Assembly: GCA_964489835.1 (NCBI GenBank)
Contig: CAZBBC010000004.1
Coordinates: forward strand, 1-64,000
Origin: CAZBBC01 sp964489835
GTDB lineage: Bacteria; Calditrichota; Calditrichia; JAJRVZ01
Length of the DNA stretch: 64,000 nt
Direction: 5' to 3'
Below the pieces are notes generated by a model. That model made no database searches. It had not been told where the DNA came from and worked only from the letters and a program-made list of their open reading frames with translations. Positions 1 through 9,396 of the stretch are shown here, one piece after another. Within the stretch, counting starts at the first letter, position 1. Each line of letters opens with the position of its first letter. Made by a program: the position numbers and the translations under genes.

Positions 1-382
1 TAAAAACTATTAGTAAAATCAGTACTAACTAAAATTTTAAACCGGACACTCATGATATAATATAATAAAATGTGTAGTTCCACGAGAACATAAACCTAGA
101 GCCCGAAAAATCAGTCATATCATTAAAATTCGAAAATAATTGGTAGAAATTAATTAGAAATTGAATTTTTTAGATAATGATATGTATATTTAACAGTTAC
201 CACCGCAACTTTTTGGGCAAAACACTCGTCTTAATCGAGTACACAGCCATTAGAATGGAAAATCAAAGACGTCCGGTAATAGCCAATTTGTATTATATTA
301 AGACAGTGTTAAAAATTAAATGACTTTCTGAAAGCTAAATACTATCTGGGTAATGTGTAGATTTAATAAAAGGAGATGTTTT
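1..382. other. Non-coding leader before efflux operon
   Basis: No open reading frame, RNA gene or repeat of note is visible here. The stretch is AT-rich. A short hairpin (ACTCG, seven-base loop, CGAGT) lies near 225-241. A purine-rich ribosome binding site, AGGAG at 371-375, precedes the ATG at 383. A promoter for the following operon must lie here, but no convincing -35/-10 pair stands out. Confidence 0.5.
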
Positions 383-1756
383 ATGAGACTATTAACACTT
401 ATTATTGTTCTGATCATGCTGATTATCAACAGCACCTTTGCTCAATCAGAGATCCTGACGCTGGATAATTGCATACAGATCGCACTAAAAAATAATTCCT
501 CTATAATCAAGTCTATTAACTTAAATAAAAGTGCTGATGAAGACGTACTCGGTTCCTATGCCGGAATCTTGCCAACCATCAGTCTATCAGCTTCCACCGG
601 AAGAGCGGAGGCCGGGCAAAGCGAAAGAGAAGGAGATACGCCGATTGGCTTTGATTCTCTTGGTAATGTCATCTATGAACGTAAGATTATTACACAAGAT
701 GGATATATCACTGATTTTAATAATTTCGGTCTGAGTATCAATCAAAACCTATTTGATGGCGGCGAATGGTGGCAGGCGATCGATTACGCGAAAACGATGA
801 AACGTTATTCTGATTTTAATTTAGAGTCTGTTGCCAATAATACCGTTTTTATGGTGCAGCAGGCTTTTTTCAATCTCCTGAAACAGGAAAACCTTCTGGA
901 AGTAAACCAGCTGGCTGTCGGTCGCAGTGAAGATAATCTAAATAAAACAGAAAAAATGTTTGAGCTGGGAGCGGTTGCAAAAATCGATGTATTTCGCAGT
1001 AGGGTAAATCTGGGCAATGATAAAATACAAATGCTTCTGCAGAAAAATACGGTTTTAAATGCCAGGCAAAATCTTAATTTAGTGATGGGGCGGGATCCAA
1101 GGATGCCGATTACCATTGAACCGGAATTTGATCTACCTACCTCTTTTCAGGGAATTGAGGAATTATATCAGCAGGCGATAGACTTGAATCCGGAATTAAA
1201 AATGGGAGAAGAAGATATCAGGGCATATGATCTAAATGTCTCCCGCTCTTATGCTACTCTATGGCCTACTTTAGGTGCTTTTTTCAGTTATGATCGTAGA
1301 CATGAAGATATCGCACGGGTATATAAAAATTTTGACAAGAATTGGAGTATGAATTGGGGTTTTTCTTTGCGAGTAAATTTATTTAATGGATTCACGGACA
1401 AAGTACGTATTCAAAAAAGCAAATTGATGATGCGCAATGCCCAGGAAACGTATGAAGAAAACAAACGTGCTCTAAAATCGGATATTGCCCAGCTGGTTGA
1501 CACCTTCAACTCCTATCTGGATATTATTAAGATCAATGAACAAAATTTGGAAGCAGCAAATGAAGAATTCCGTTTGGCAGAGGAAAGATATAGAATCGGT
1601 TCAGGAACAGCACTGGAAGTACGCGAAGCCCAGGTCAATCTGACACGGGCCGAAGAGACCCTGGTTGCTGCCAAATACAACGCTCGCATGACCCAGGCAG
1701 AGTTGGAACAATCCATGGGTATTATCTATGCAAAAAACAGGGAGACCTCTGAATGA
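383..1756 (+). CDS. TolC-like outer membrane efflux protein
   Basis: This is an outer membrane channel of the OEP/TolC family, forming the exit duct of a tripartite exporter. The chosen ATG at 383 has AGGAG seven bases upstream and begins a clear signal peptide (MRLLTLIIVL, cleavage after about residue 21, STFA/Q). An upstream in-frame start at 353 would add ten charged residues and is less likely. About 457 residues with two internally similar alpha-helical repeats fits the family length. The gene overlaps the next one by ATGA, which supports co-translation with the MacA-like adaptor. The exported substrate cannot be told from sequence. Confidence 0.9.
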   Translation: MRLLTLIIVLIMLIINSTFAQSEILTLDNCIQIALKNNSSIIKSINLNKSADEDVLGSYAGILPTISLSASTGRAEAGQSEREGDTPIGFDSLGNVIYERKIITQDGYITDFNNFGLSINQNLFDGGEWWQAIDYAKTMKRYSDFNLESVANNTVFMVQQAFFNLLKQENLLEVNQLAVGRSEDNLNKTEKMFELGAVAKIDVFRSRVNLGNDKIQMLLQKNTVLNARQNLNLVMGRDPRMPITIEPEFDLPTSFQGIEELYQQAIDLNPELKMGEEDIRAYDLNVSRSYATLWPTLGAFFSYDRRHEDIARVYKNFDKNWSMNWGFSLRVNLFNGFTDKVRIQKSKLMMRNAQETYEENKRALKSDIAQLVDTFNSYLDIIKINEQNLEAANEEFRLAEERYRIGSGTALEVREAQVNLTRAEETLVAAKYNARMTQAELEQSMGIIYAKNRETSE

Positions 1757-2973
1757 AAAAGATAATTATTATATCTGTCGTTGTCATCGCCGTTATCGCT
1801 TTAGTTGTTGCAAACATTCTGAAAAAGGAAAAGGGTGTCAATGTAGATGTTGAGGAGCTTAAGCGCGGAAAGATCATGCAGAAAGTGACAGGTTCCGGCC
1901 AGATCAGGCCGGAAGTGCAGGTTAAAATCAGTGCACGCGTTGCCGGGAAAATTATGAGGCTTTATGCAGAGGAGGGAGACCGGGTAAAAAAAGGGCAGCT
2001 ATTAGTTGATCTGGACCAGGAACAGTATCTGGCTGCACTGGAACGGGCAGAGTCCACCCTGCTTTCCATGCTGGCTAACGAGAAAAAATCAAAGAGCGAG
2101 ATCATACGTTCCAAGGATCTTTATAAAAAAGGATTAATGTCGGAAGCGGAATATGAAGCGGTGGAAGCCTCCTATGAAGCTGCACAAAGCAATACACGTC
2201 AGGCAAAGGCTTCGGTGAAAGAGGCAAAGGATGCTCTGGAAAAAACGCGCCTGCATGCCGATATGGATGGAATTGTGACAAAATTGAATAAAGAAGAGGG
2301 TGAAATTGCGCTGGGCGCACAATTCCAGGAAGATGTGATCATGATCGTCGCTGATCTGATAAAAATGGAAGCGGCTATTGAGGTTGATGAAAATGATGTA
2401 ATCAACGTCTCCTTGGGAGATACGGCAGTCGTGGAAATTGATGCCTTTGCAGATACAACATTTAAGGGAAAAGTTACTCAGATCGCGAATAGTGCAACTG
2501 TCAAAGGTTTGGGGACACAGGAACAGGTCACTAATTTTGAGGTTACTGTTGCTCTTCTGGATTATAACGATAGATTCCGTCCAGGTATGAGCACTACGGT
2601 TGATATAGTTACTGAGACTCAGGAAGATGTTCTAAAAGTTCCTATTCAGGCGGTTACTGTGCGTCCCAAAGAGAAACTGGAAAAAAAGCCCGGTGTAGAG
2701 GAAAATACAGATTCTAATCAGCCGGAAGATGAAGCGATGAAGACGAAAAAACCGGAAATGCTCGAGGTTGTATTTTGTGTGGAAGATAACAAAGCAGTTT
2801 CGAAACCTGTTAAACTAGGTATTTCAGATGATACAGACTATGCGGTAATTTCAGGACTGGAAGAGGGCGAAACTGTCATAACAGGACCGTTCCGGATTTT
2901 AAGCAAATCATTAAAAGATGGTGATCTGCTCGAATATGAGAAAAATAAAAAGGAAAATGCAAATGCTGATTGA
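1753..2973 (+). CDS. MacA/HlyD-type periplasmic adaptor
   Basis: This is a membrane fusion protein linking the inner membrane ABC transporter to the TolC-like channel. It has one N-terminal membrane anchor (residues about 4-22), a biotinyl-lipoyl half motif (VKISARVAGKI, then EEGDRVKKGQLL), an alpha-helical hairpin around 85-165, and beta-barrel and membrane-proximal domains. A charged, Glu/Lys/Pro-rich insertion lies at about 310-335, inside the membrane-proximal domain, which is unusual for MacA. Its start overlaps the stop of the TolC gene, and its end overlaps the ATPase gene. At 406 residues it is somewhat longer than E. coli MacA (371). The class is secure; the cargo is unknown. Confidence 0.9.
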   Translation: MKKIIIISVVVIAVIALVVANILKKEKGVNVDVEELKRGKIMQKVTGSGQIRPEVQVKISARVAGKIMRLYAEEGDRVKKGQLLVDLDQEQYLAALERAESTLLSMLANEKKSKSEIIRSKDLYKKGLMSEAEYEAVEASYEAAQSNTRQAKASVKEAKDALEKTRLHADMDGIVTKLNKEEGEIALGAQFQEDVIMIVADLIKMEAAIEVDENDVINVSLGDTAVVEIDAFADTTFKGKVTQIANSATVKGLGTQEQVTNFEVTVALLDYNDRFRPGMSTTVDIVTETQEDVLKVPIQAVTVRPKEKLEKKPGVEENTDSNQPEDEAMKTKKPEMLEVVFCVEDNKAVSKPVKLGISDDTDYAVISGLEEGETVITGPFRILSKSLKDGDLLEYEKNKKENANAD

Positions 2974-3652
2974 TGTACAAAATTTAAAAAAGATCTATCG
3001 TTTAGGAGACATAGAAGTCCCGGCTATTCGTGGTATCAATATGTCCATTGAGCTCAATGAGTACCTGGCCATTATGGGACCTTCCGGATCCGGAAAATCT
3101 ACATTGATGAATATCATCGGTTGTCTGGATGTACCTACGGAAGGGACTTATATTTTAGATAAAAAAGATGTGAGCCAATTGAATGATGATGAACTGGCGG
3201 AAATTAGAAATAAAAAAATCGGATTTGTTTTTCAGACTTTCAATTTGCTTCCACGGGCCGATGCTCTCCATAATGTAGAACTACCGTTGATTTATAGCGG
3301 TGCTACAAGGGTAAAACGCCGTCAAATGGCTGTTGAAGCATTAGAAAAGGTAGGACTGGCCGATCGCATGGATCATAAACCAAGTGAATTATCCGGTGGA
3401 CAGAGGCAACGGGTAGCTATTGCCCGGGCCCTTGTAAATGACCCCGCCATAATTCTTGCCGATGAACCAACCGGCAACCTGGACTCTAATACCGGCGAAG
3501 AAATTATGGAAATATTCCAACAGTTGCACAATGCGGGCAATACCATTATTCTTATAACCCACGAAGAATATATTGCCAATCACAGTCAAAGGGTTATCCG
3601 TCTTCTGGATGGACTTGTCCAATCCGATGAAAAAAAAAGTGAGAAAAATTGA
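2963..3652 (+). CDS. MacB/LolD-type ABC transporter ATPase
   Basis: This is a stand-alone nucleotide-binding subunit powering the efflux complex. Walker A GPSGSGKST is at about residues 39-47, the signature LSGGQRQR near 143, and Walker B IILADEP near 163. I chose the ATG at 2963 because AGGA at 2951-2954 is correctly spaced. An ATG at 2957 is too close, and an upstream start at 2918 lies well inside the adaptor gene. At 229 residues it matches LolD/MacB-N domains. In E. coli MacB the ATPase is fused to the permease; here it is separate and followed by two permeases. The gene overlaps the adaptor by 11 bases and abuts the permease gene. Confidence 0.92.
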   Translation: MLIDVQNLKKIYRLGDIEVPAIRGINMSIELNEYLAIMGPSGSGKSTLMNIIGCLDVPTEGTYILDKKDVSQLNDDELAEIRNKKIGFVFQTFNLLPRADALHNVELPLIYSGATRVKRRQMAVEALEKVGLADRMDHKPSELSGGQRQRVAIARALVNDPAIILADEPTGNLDSNTGEEIMEIFQQLHNAGNTIILITHEEYIANHSQRVIRLLDGLVQSDEKKSEKN

Positions 3653-4885
3653 ATGAAATTTTCCGGATTTTCTTTAATTTCTGAATATTTTATAATGGCC
3701 TGGACCGCCCTTAAGTCCCATAAATTACGCTCAGTTTTGACTACCCTGGGCATATTAATTGGCGTCACAACGATTATTACGATTTTTACGACAATCCAGG
3801 GATTGAATGAATATGTGATCGGGCAGCTATCAAATATAGGTTCTTCAACTGTTTATGTTGAAAAGTTCCCCTGGGTGATCCAGGGTGATTTCTGGAAATA
3901 TCGTAATCGGAAAAACGTTACTTATAAAGAGTATGAGGCATTACAAAAATTTTCAAAACAGGCAGACTATATTGCACCGGCAGTTATGACCTTTAAAACA
4001 GTTAAGTATAAAAGTGAAGTTTATGAACGGGTGCCGATCGTCGGAACGAGCGATCAGTATAAGGATACCGATAATGTTGCCCCAGCAGCCGGCCGGTTTT
4101 TGACCGAAATGGATATTAGCCGTAATCACCGGGTATGTGTCTTGGGAGATGATGTGGCGAAAAATCTTTTTAAGCAGGAATCGCCTATCGGGAAGAGAAT
4201 CAAAGTGGGACCAGATAAATACCGCGTTATCGGGGTAAATGAAAAACAGGGAAAAGTTTTTGGACAGAGTATGGATAATTATGTTCTCGTTCCCTATGGT
4301 ACGTTTCGAGGTATTTTTAGCGGCCATCGTGGCATGCGTATTGCCATGAATGTCACGGATGTCTCAAAAGTGGAAGAATTGAAAGATGAAATACGCGGCA
4401 TCATGAGAAAAACGAGAAAGATAGCAGCGGACGACGATGATGATTTTGCGATCAACCAGCAAGATCAGTTAACCCAGTTGTATCAGAATATCACCGGTAC
4501 CCTTTTTGCGATCATATTTGTTATTGGTGGTATTTCTTTGTTGGTTGGTGGTATTGGAATTACTAATATCATGCTTGTTAGTGTAACAGAACGAACAAGA
4601 GAAATTGGTATCCGAAAAGCCATTGGGGCCAAGAGAAAAAACATTCTGTCTCAATTTGTTCTTGAATCCGTGGCTATTGCATCCATAGGTGGAATCATCG
4701 GTATTATTTTTGGCTACTTTGGTGGAAGTGCTGTGCTTTCACAAATGGAGTTATCAACAGGGGTAAGTTTAACTTCCATACTTGTCGGTTTTGGATTTTC
4801 GTCTTTTACCGGAGTCGCGGCTGGCTTTTACCCGGCCTGGAAAGCAGCAAAAATGAACCCTATTGATTCTTTACATTATGAGTGA
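3653..4885 (+). CDS. MacB-type ABC permease, first copy
   Basis: This is an inner membrane permease with the MacB periplasmic core domain followed by an FtsX domain. One transmembrane helix lies near residues 25-45 (ILIGVTTIITIFTTIQGL), a large periplasmic domain follows, and three helices sit in the last 130 residues. The FtsX-type coupling segment (VTERTREIGIRKAIGAKR) is clear. It starts immediately after the ATPase stop codon. It is related to the next gene but clearly distinct, so the transporter is probably a heterodimer of permeases sharing one ATPase. It likely exports a small molecule or lipid-like substrate via the TolC channel. Confidence 0.9.
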   Translation: MKFSGFSLISEYFIMAWTALKSHKLRSVLTTLGILIGVTTIITIFTTIQGLNEYVIGQLSNIGSSTVYVEKFPWVIQGDFWKYRNRKNVTYKEYEALQKFSKQADYIAPAVMTFKTVKYKSEVYERVPIVGTSDQYKDTDNVAPAAGRFLTEMDISRNHRVCVLGDDVAKNLFKQESPIGKRIKVGPDKYRVIGVNEKQGKVFGQSMDNYVLVPYGTFRGIFSGHRGMRIAMNVTDVSKVEELKDEIRGIMRKTRKIAADDDDDFAINQQDQLTQLYQNITGTLFAIIFVIGGISLLVGGIGITNIMLVSVTERTREIGIRKAIGAKRKNILSQFVLESVAIASIGGIIGIIFGYFGGSAVLSQMELSTGVSLTSILVGFGFSSFTGVAAGFYPAWKAAKMNPIDSLHYE

Positions 4886-4893
4886 GATATCAC

Positions 4894-6123
4894 ATGCATA
4901 TTAATATTCAGGAAAATATTAAAATAGCATGGACGCAATTGAAGTCCAGTAAATTACGATCGATTTTAACCACTTTGGGTATCACGATTGGTATCGCCAC
5001 GGTTATATTCATTGTCGCTATTCTGGAAGGGTATAACCTAAGTATTACCGAGGACATGCAGGGACTTGGTGCTAATGTATTTCAGGTGGAAAAGTATGAT
5101 CGCAGCGGCGGTTTTGATCACAGACGGAGAGAAGTAAGAAAAGACTTGAAAAAAGAATATGCGAAAGAAATTCGTGAAAAATGTAATGTCGTAAAATTTG
5201 TTGGAGCAGAAGTCTGGAATTATGGCATTTCCTTTCGCTATAGGGATAAAAAAACAAATCCTTCGTATACGCTTGGTGGTGGCGAACCGGAGTACTTTTA
5301 TAATAATGCCGAGCCCGTAGACCGCGGTAGAATTATTTCTCGTTCTGACGTCTTGTCCAATGCACGGGTGGCGGTGATTGCGAAAGATATTGTGGATGAT
5401 CTTTTTCCTTATGAAGATCCGCTGGGTAAATATATAAAGATCGCCGGGATAAAATTTCAAGTGATTGGAACATTTGAAGATCTGGGTACCCGCACCTTCG
5501 GTCAAAGCGCCAATAACCGGGCAGTAATTCCTATAACCACTTTTGAAGATATCTTCGGAAAGTATCGCTCTGTTTTTATAACCGTCCAGGCGATTGACGT
5601 TTCTCATGTCGAAGAAGCAAAATCCCAGGTAATGGGTGTGTTGCGAACGATTAGAAAAATCTCGCCAGGTGAACCGAACGACTTTGAGATCTGGAGTAAT
5701 GATTCACTTATTGAAGATTTTCAAAATACGGCAGGGATGATCCAATTGGTTGCTGTTTTGATAGGAATGATCTCTTTGCTCGTAGGAAGTATCGGTGTCA
5801 TGAATATAATGCTGGTAACGGTCACTGAACGCACGAGAGAAATCGGTATCCGCAAAGCAGTAGGTGCTAAACGTCAAGCGATATTGATCCAATTCCTGAA
5901 TGAATCGATTTTTCTAAGTCTTATCGGAGGCTTTTTTGGGGTTTTATTGGGATTTTTATTAGCTTTTTTTATTTCTTCTGCTTTCGATATTCCATTTGCC
6001 GTACCGATGTGGTCTGTCGTTTCTGCTTTACTGGTTACATCGATTGTCGGTTTGTTTGCCGGAATTTATCCAGCGGCAAAAGCCTCAAAATTGGATCCGA
6101 TCGAATCCCTTCGTTATGAATAA
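4894..6123 (+). CDS. MacB-type ABC permease, second copy
   Basis: This is the second MacB/FtsX permease of the operon, with the same plan: N-terminal helix, periplasmic core domain, and three C-terminal helices with the coupling segment VTERTREIGIRKAVGAKR. The start is uncertain. A GTG at 4882 overlaps the previous stop codon, while the ATG at 4894 gives MHINIQENIK and aligns better with the first permease; GTGAG upstream of it is a weak ribosome binding site. It is the last gene of the efflux operon, since 240 bases follow before the next likely start. Divergence in the periplasmic domain from the first copy suggests two non-equivalent subunits. Confidence 0.9.
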   Translation: MHINIQENIKIAWTQLKSSKLRSILTTLGITIGIATVIFIVAILEGYNLSITEDMQGLGANVFQVEKYDRSGGFDHRRREVRKDLKKEYAKEIREKCNVVKFVGAEVWNYGISFRYRDKKTNPSYTLGGGEPEYFYNNAEPVDRGRIISRSDVLSNARVAVIAKDIVDDLFPYEDPLGKYIKIAGIKFQVIGTFEDLGTRTFGQSANNRAVIPITTFEDIFGKYRSVFITVQAIDVSHVEEAKSQVMGVLRTIRKISPGEPNDFEIWSNDSLIEDFQNTAGMIQLVAVLIGMISLLVGSIGVMNIMLVTVTERTREIGIRKAVGAKRQAILIQFLNESIFLSLIGGFFGVLLGFLLAFFISSAFDIPFAVPMWSVVSALLVTSIVGLFAGIYPAAKASKLDPIESLRYE

Positions 6124-6199
6124 TCAGTAATTCGGTAGGGATTATTTTTATCAGAATCAAATTATATCTTTTGCCCCATAGTAATTATTTCAATTGCTT

Positions 6200-6213
6200 T
6201 CCGCTTAAGCGGA
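6200..6213. repeat. 14-bp perfect palindrome
   Basis: TCCGCTTAAGCGGA is its own reverse complement. It lies between the last efflux gene and the antiporter gene and is followed by a short tandem, ACGCTAACGC. It could be an operator or the stem of a weak terminator; no T-run follows. Confidence 0.4.
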
Positions 6214-6365
6214 TCAGCCATGACTAACGCTAACGCTTGCATGACCCCCTTTTTCGTCACTGCGATTCGCCGGTGAACCAGAAAGTGTATCCCTTTGTTA
6301 TTTTTACCCTTTTGTGTAAATTGATTCCTGGTAGTGTTAAGAGTTTCATGAAAAGAAGAAGAAAG

Positions 6366-7874
6366 ATGAAACCTATCAAGGACTGGCTTTGGTTGCCGGC
6401 GGTTATTTTTATTTTACTGGCATTATATTACGGCATTAAACAGCCTCAACAAATCTCAGAATATCATTACGGTTTCTATTCCCTCTTTCCCGCAATTGTC
6501 ACCCTGTTTTTGTGTTTTTATACAAAGAATGTTATTCTTGCATTATTTGCAGGTATTGCCGTGGGCGGTTTTATCACAGGCAACTATAATATTCTCAATA
6601 CCTATTTAATTCCAAGCTTAGGCAGTGACAAATACGCTAAGATTCTGCTGGTTTATCTCTGGGCTCTGGGTGGTTTAATCGGTGTGTGGAATAAAAATGG
6701 CGGTGCGCTTTACTTTGCTAATTGGGTTGGTGATCGTTATGTTCATAATCGAAAAACAGCCAAACTCTTTGCCTGGTTTATGGGTATTGTCTTCCATCAG
6801 GGCGGAACTATAAGTACGGTATTAACGGGCACGACGGTAAAGCCAATTACGGACAAAGAAAAAGTTTCCCATGAGGAGTTATCCTATATCGTAGATTCAA
6901 CCGCATCGCCGATAGCAACGATCATACCTTTTAATGCCTGGCCGGCTTATATTGGAGGACTGGTTGCCATTGGGTCTATTCAACAGTACATCCCCAATGA
7001 AGATGTCGGAATTTCCTATTTTTTAAAAGCGATCCCCTATAACTTTTATGCAATATTTGCCGTTTTGTTTACATTTTTGCTTGCAATCAATAAAATGCCT
7101 TTTTTAGGCAAACAAATGCGTAAAGCAATACACCGTGTAACAACGACAGGAGAATTGGATCGAGCGGGAGCCAAACCAATGTTGAGCAAAGAAATTGAAA
7201 CAACCGCCGTTCCCGATTATTATCGATCGTCGTTAGTAGATTTTGTGTTGCCAATAGGTACGCTGATCGGTGTTGCGATAATCCCCTGGATCATAACCGG
7301 ACAGCTTTTTATTTTCGAAGCCTTTGGCCTTTCGGTTATCATGGGTATACTTGTCAGTCTTATTCGTGGTATGAGACTGGATGATGTCTTTGAAGGGCTC
7401 ATCGACGGGATAAAAGGTGTAACCATGGGAGCGATAATTCTTGGTTTGGCTGTAACCCTTGGAAATGTTTCAGAGGTTTTAGGCACCTCACAATATATCA
7501 TTGAAATATCACGCGATCTTATTTTGATGATTCCTTATATTTTACCGCCGATCCTTCTTTTTATCTGCATGCTAATATCATTCTCGATTGGCAGCTCCTG
7601 GGGAACATACGCAGTAGTATTTCCCATTGCTATTCCATTAGCATTTTCCATCAGTAGTGATCCGCTGTATATCACACTTAATTTTGCTGCTATCATGGGT
7701 GGTGCTGTCTTTGGGGATCAATGTTCTCCTATTTCGGACACAACGATATTATCGGCCATGGTATCAGGATCAGATTTAATGGATCATGTTAATACGCAGC
7801 TTCCCCTTGCCTTAACAGCGGCCGGCTTCGCGGCTCTTTTATATCTGATAATCAGTTACAGCATATTTATGTAA
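6366..7874 (+). CDS. NhaC-type Na+/H+ antiporter
   Basis: This is a polytopic membrane carrier of the NhaC family, expected to exchange Na+ (or a related ion or organic acid) for H+. It has about 11-12 hydrophobic helices and family-typical segments: the HQGGTISTVLTGTTVKPITD stretch, DSTASPIATIIPFNAWPAY, and GDQCSPISDTTILSA near the C-terminus. I prefer the ATG at 6366 (MKPIKDW), which follows a purine-rich run. An ATG at 6348 is possible, and the 6237 start would add an implausible soluble leader. At about 503 residues it fits the family. It stands alone between two operons. Substrate specificity inside the family is not certain. Confidence 0.85.
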   Translation: MKPIKDWLWLPAVIFILLALYYGIKQPQQISEYHYGFYSLFPAIVTLFLCFYTKNVILALFAGIAVGGFITGNYNILNTYLIPSLGSDKYAKILLVYLWALGGLIGVWNKNGGALYFANWVGDRYVHNRKTAKLFAWFMGIVFHQGGTISTVLTGTTVKPITDKEKVSHEELSYIVDSTASPIATIIPFNAWPAYIGGLVAIGSIQQYIPNEDVGISYFLKAIPYNFYAIFAVLFTFLLAINKMPFLGKQMRKAIHRVTTTGELDRAGAKPMLSKEIETTAVPDYYRSSLVDFVLPIGTLIGVAIIPWIITGQLFIFEAFGLSVIMGILVSLIRGMRLDDVFEGLIDGIKGVTMGAIILGLAVTLGNVSEVLGTSQYIIEISRDLILMIPYILPPILLFICMLISFSIGSSWGTYAVVFPIAIPLAFSISSDPLYITLNFAAIMGGAVFGDQCSPISDTTILSAMVSGSDLMDHVNTQLPLALTAAGFAALLYLIISYSIFM

Positions 7875-7944
7875 GTGTAATTTTAGTTGTCGCCCGCTAA
7901 AGGGTTGCACACGATACAAACGTTGTCTAATTTTGCTTATTATT

Positions 7945-9393
7945 ATGATTAAGAATATGAAAGCGGATAAGAAAAAAAACCTAATTAACCTTTTCGAATC
8001 CTGGTCAGGAGAACAAGCTTCTACGATCAAACCATTGCCAGCGCATGGATCGACCAGAGAATATGTTCGTCTCTCCGGTTCCTCACACAAAGCGATCGGC
8101 GCTTTTAATACGGACAAATCAGAGAATATTGCATTTCTGACTTTTTCCCGTAAATTTTTTAATGCAGGTCTGCCTGTTCCAGAAATATATTCTGAAGATC
8201 TGGATAGACATATATATCTGGAACAAGATCTGGGTGATGAAACACTGTTCTCTTTTTTATCGGATATAAGAAAAAAAGAGAATTTCTCCGGTAAAATAAT
8301 CAAAGTATATGAAGAAGTTGTGCGAATTCTTCCCAGATTTCAAATCGGGGCTGCCCAGGATTTAAACTATCGGGTATGTTATCCCCGGCGAAGTTTTGAC
8401 AAGCAATCAATGATGTGGGATTTAAATTACTTCAAATATTATTTTTTGAAATTGGCGCAAATTCCCTTTGATGAACAAAAATTAGAAAACGATTTTCAAA
8501 AATTTTCGAAATTTCTTCTTTCAGCCGATCGAAACTATTTTTTATATCGTGATTTTCAGTCCCGTAACATCATGCTGGTTGACGAGAAACCCTATTTTAT
8601 CGATTATCAGGGAGGACGAAAAGGTGCTTTACAGTATGATATTGCTTCCCTATTATACGATGCCAAGGCAGATATTCCCCCAGAAGTCCGGTTGCATCTT
8701 TTAGATGAGTATATCCATACCCTCCAGGAATTTACAACGGTTGACAGCAAAACATTTATTGAGTACTATTATGGATATGTTTTTATCCGAATTATGCAAG
8801 CGTTAGGGGCCTATGGTTTTCGTGGTTTTTATGAACGGAAACCTCATTTTCTTAAGAGTGTCCCTTATGCGATCCATAATTTGGAAATATTATTACATAC
8901 AGTAAAATTACCGATTAAACTCCCTGCGCTTATGGATGCCTGGAGCCGTCTGATACGTTCAACGTATTTACGGCAGCTGGGAGATGTAGAATTGAAACTC
9001 ACCGTTCATATTCAAAGTTTTTCATATAAGCGGGGAATCCCATGGGATGAAAAAGGACATGGCGGGGGGTTTGTCTTTGATTGCCGGGCATTGCCCAATC
9101 CCGGGCGCTATCCCGAATTTGCGAGCGTAACAGGAAATGATAAGAATGTAATCGCCTTTCTGGAAAAAGAAAACGTTGTAACAGCTTTTCTTAATAACGT
9201 CTTTCAGATCATCGATCAATCGATCATAAATTATCAGGAGCGAAATTTTACTGATCTGATGGTTGCCTATGGCTGTACAGGGGGGCAACATCGGTCAGTA
9301 TACTGCGCAAACCAGCTCAGCGAATACTTAAAGGAAAAATACAAAATTGATGTTGAGATACGTCATCGCGAATTAGAGATGATAGAGAAGTAA
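7945..9393 (+). CDS. AmgK-like sugar kinase fused to RapZ C-terminal domain
   Basis: This is a two-domain protein. Residues about 20-330 are an aminoglycoside-phosphotransferase-fold kinase, with a catalytic loop YRDFQSRNIM (Asp203) and a metal-binding FIDYQGG; the usual His of the HxD motif is Tyr. Residues about 350-482 match the RapZ C-terminal domain (HIQSFSYKRGIP, FDCRALPNPGRY, GCTGGQHRSVY), which in E. coli binds glucosamine-6-phosphate. RapZ's own N-terminal kinase-like domain is absent. The next gene, four bases away, is MurU-like, which points to anomeric phosphorylation of MurNAc/GlcNAc in peptidoglycan recycling. Starts at TTG 7933 or ATG 7957 are also possible. Domain calls are firm; the role is inferred. 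Confidence 0.85.
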   Translation: MIKNMKADKKKNLINLFESWSGEQASTIKPLPAHGSTREYVRLSGSSHKAIGAFNTDKSENIAFLTFSRKFFNAGLPVPEIYSEDLDRHIYLEQDLGDETLFSFLSDIRKKENFSGKIIKVYEEVVRILPRFQIGAAQDLNYRVCYPRRSFDKQSMMWDLNYFKYYFLKLAQIPFDEQKLENDFQKFSKFLLSADRNYFLYRDFQSRNIMLVDEKPYFIDYQGGRKGALQYDIASLLYDAKADIPPEVRLHLLDEYIHTLQEFTTVDSKTFIEYYYGYVFIRIMQALGAYGFRGFYERKPHFLKSVPYAIHNLEILLHTVKLPIKLPALMDAWSRLIRSTYLRQLGDVELKLTVHIQSFSYKRGIPWDEKGHGGGFVFDCRALPNPGRYPEFASVTGNDKNVIAFLEKENVVTAFLNNVFQIIDQSIINYQERNFTDLMVAYGCTGGQHRSVYCANQLSEYLKEKYKIDVEIRHRELEMIEK

Positions 9394-9396
9394 TTG

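Noticed and set aside
5038..5607. 189-codon minus-strand reading
   Set aside because: It is entirely antisense to the second MacB permease, which is secure; long antisense frames are common in such AT-rich genes.
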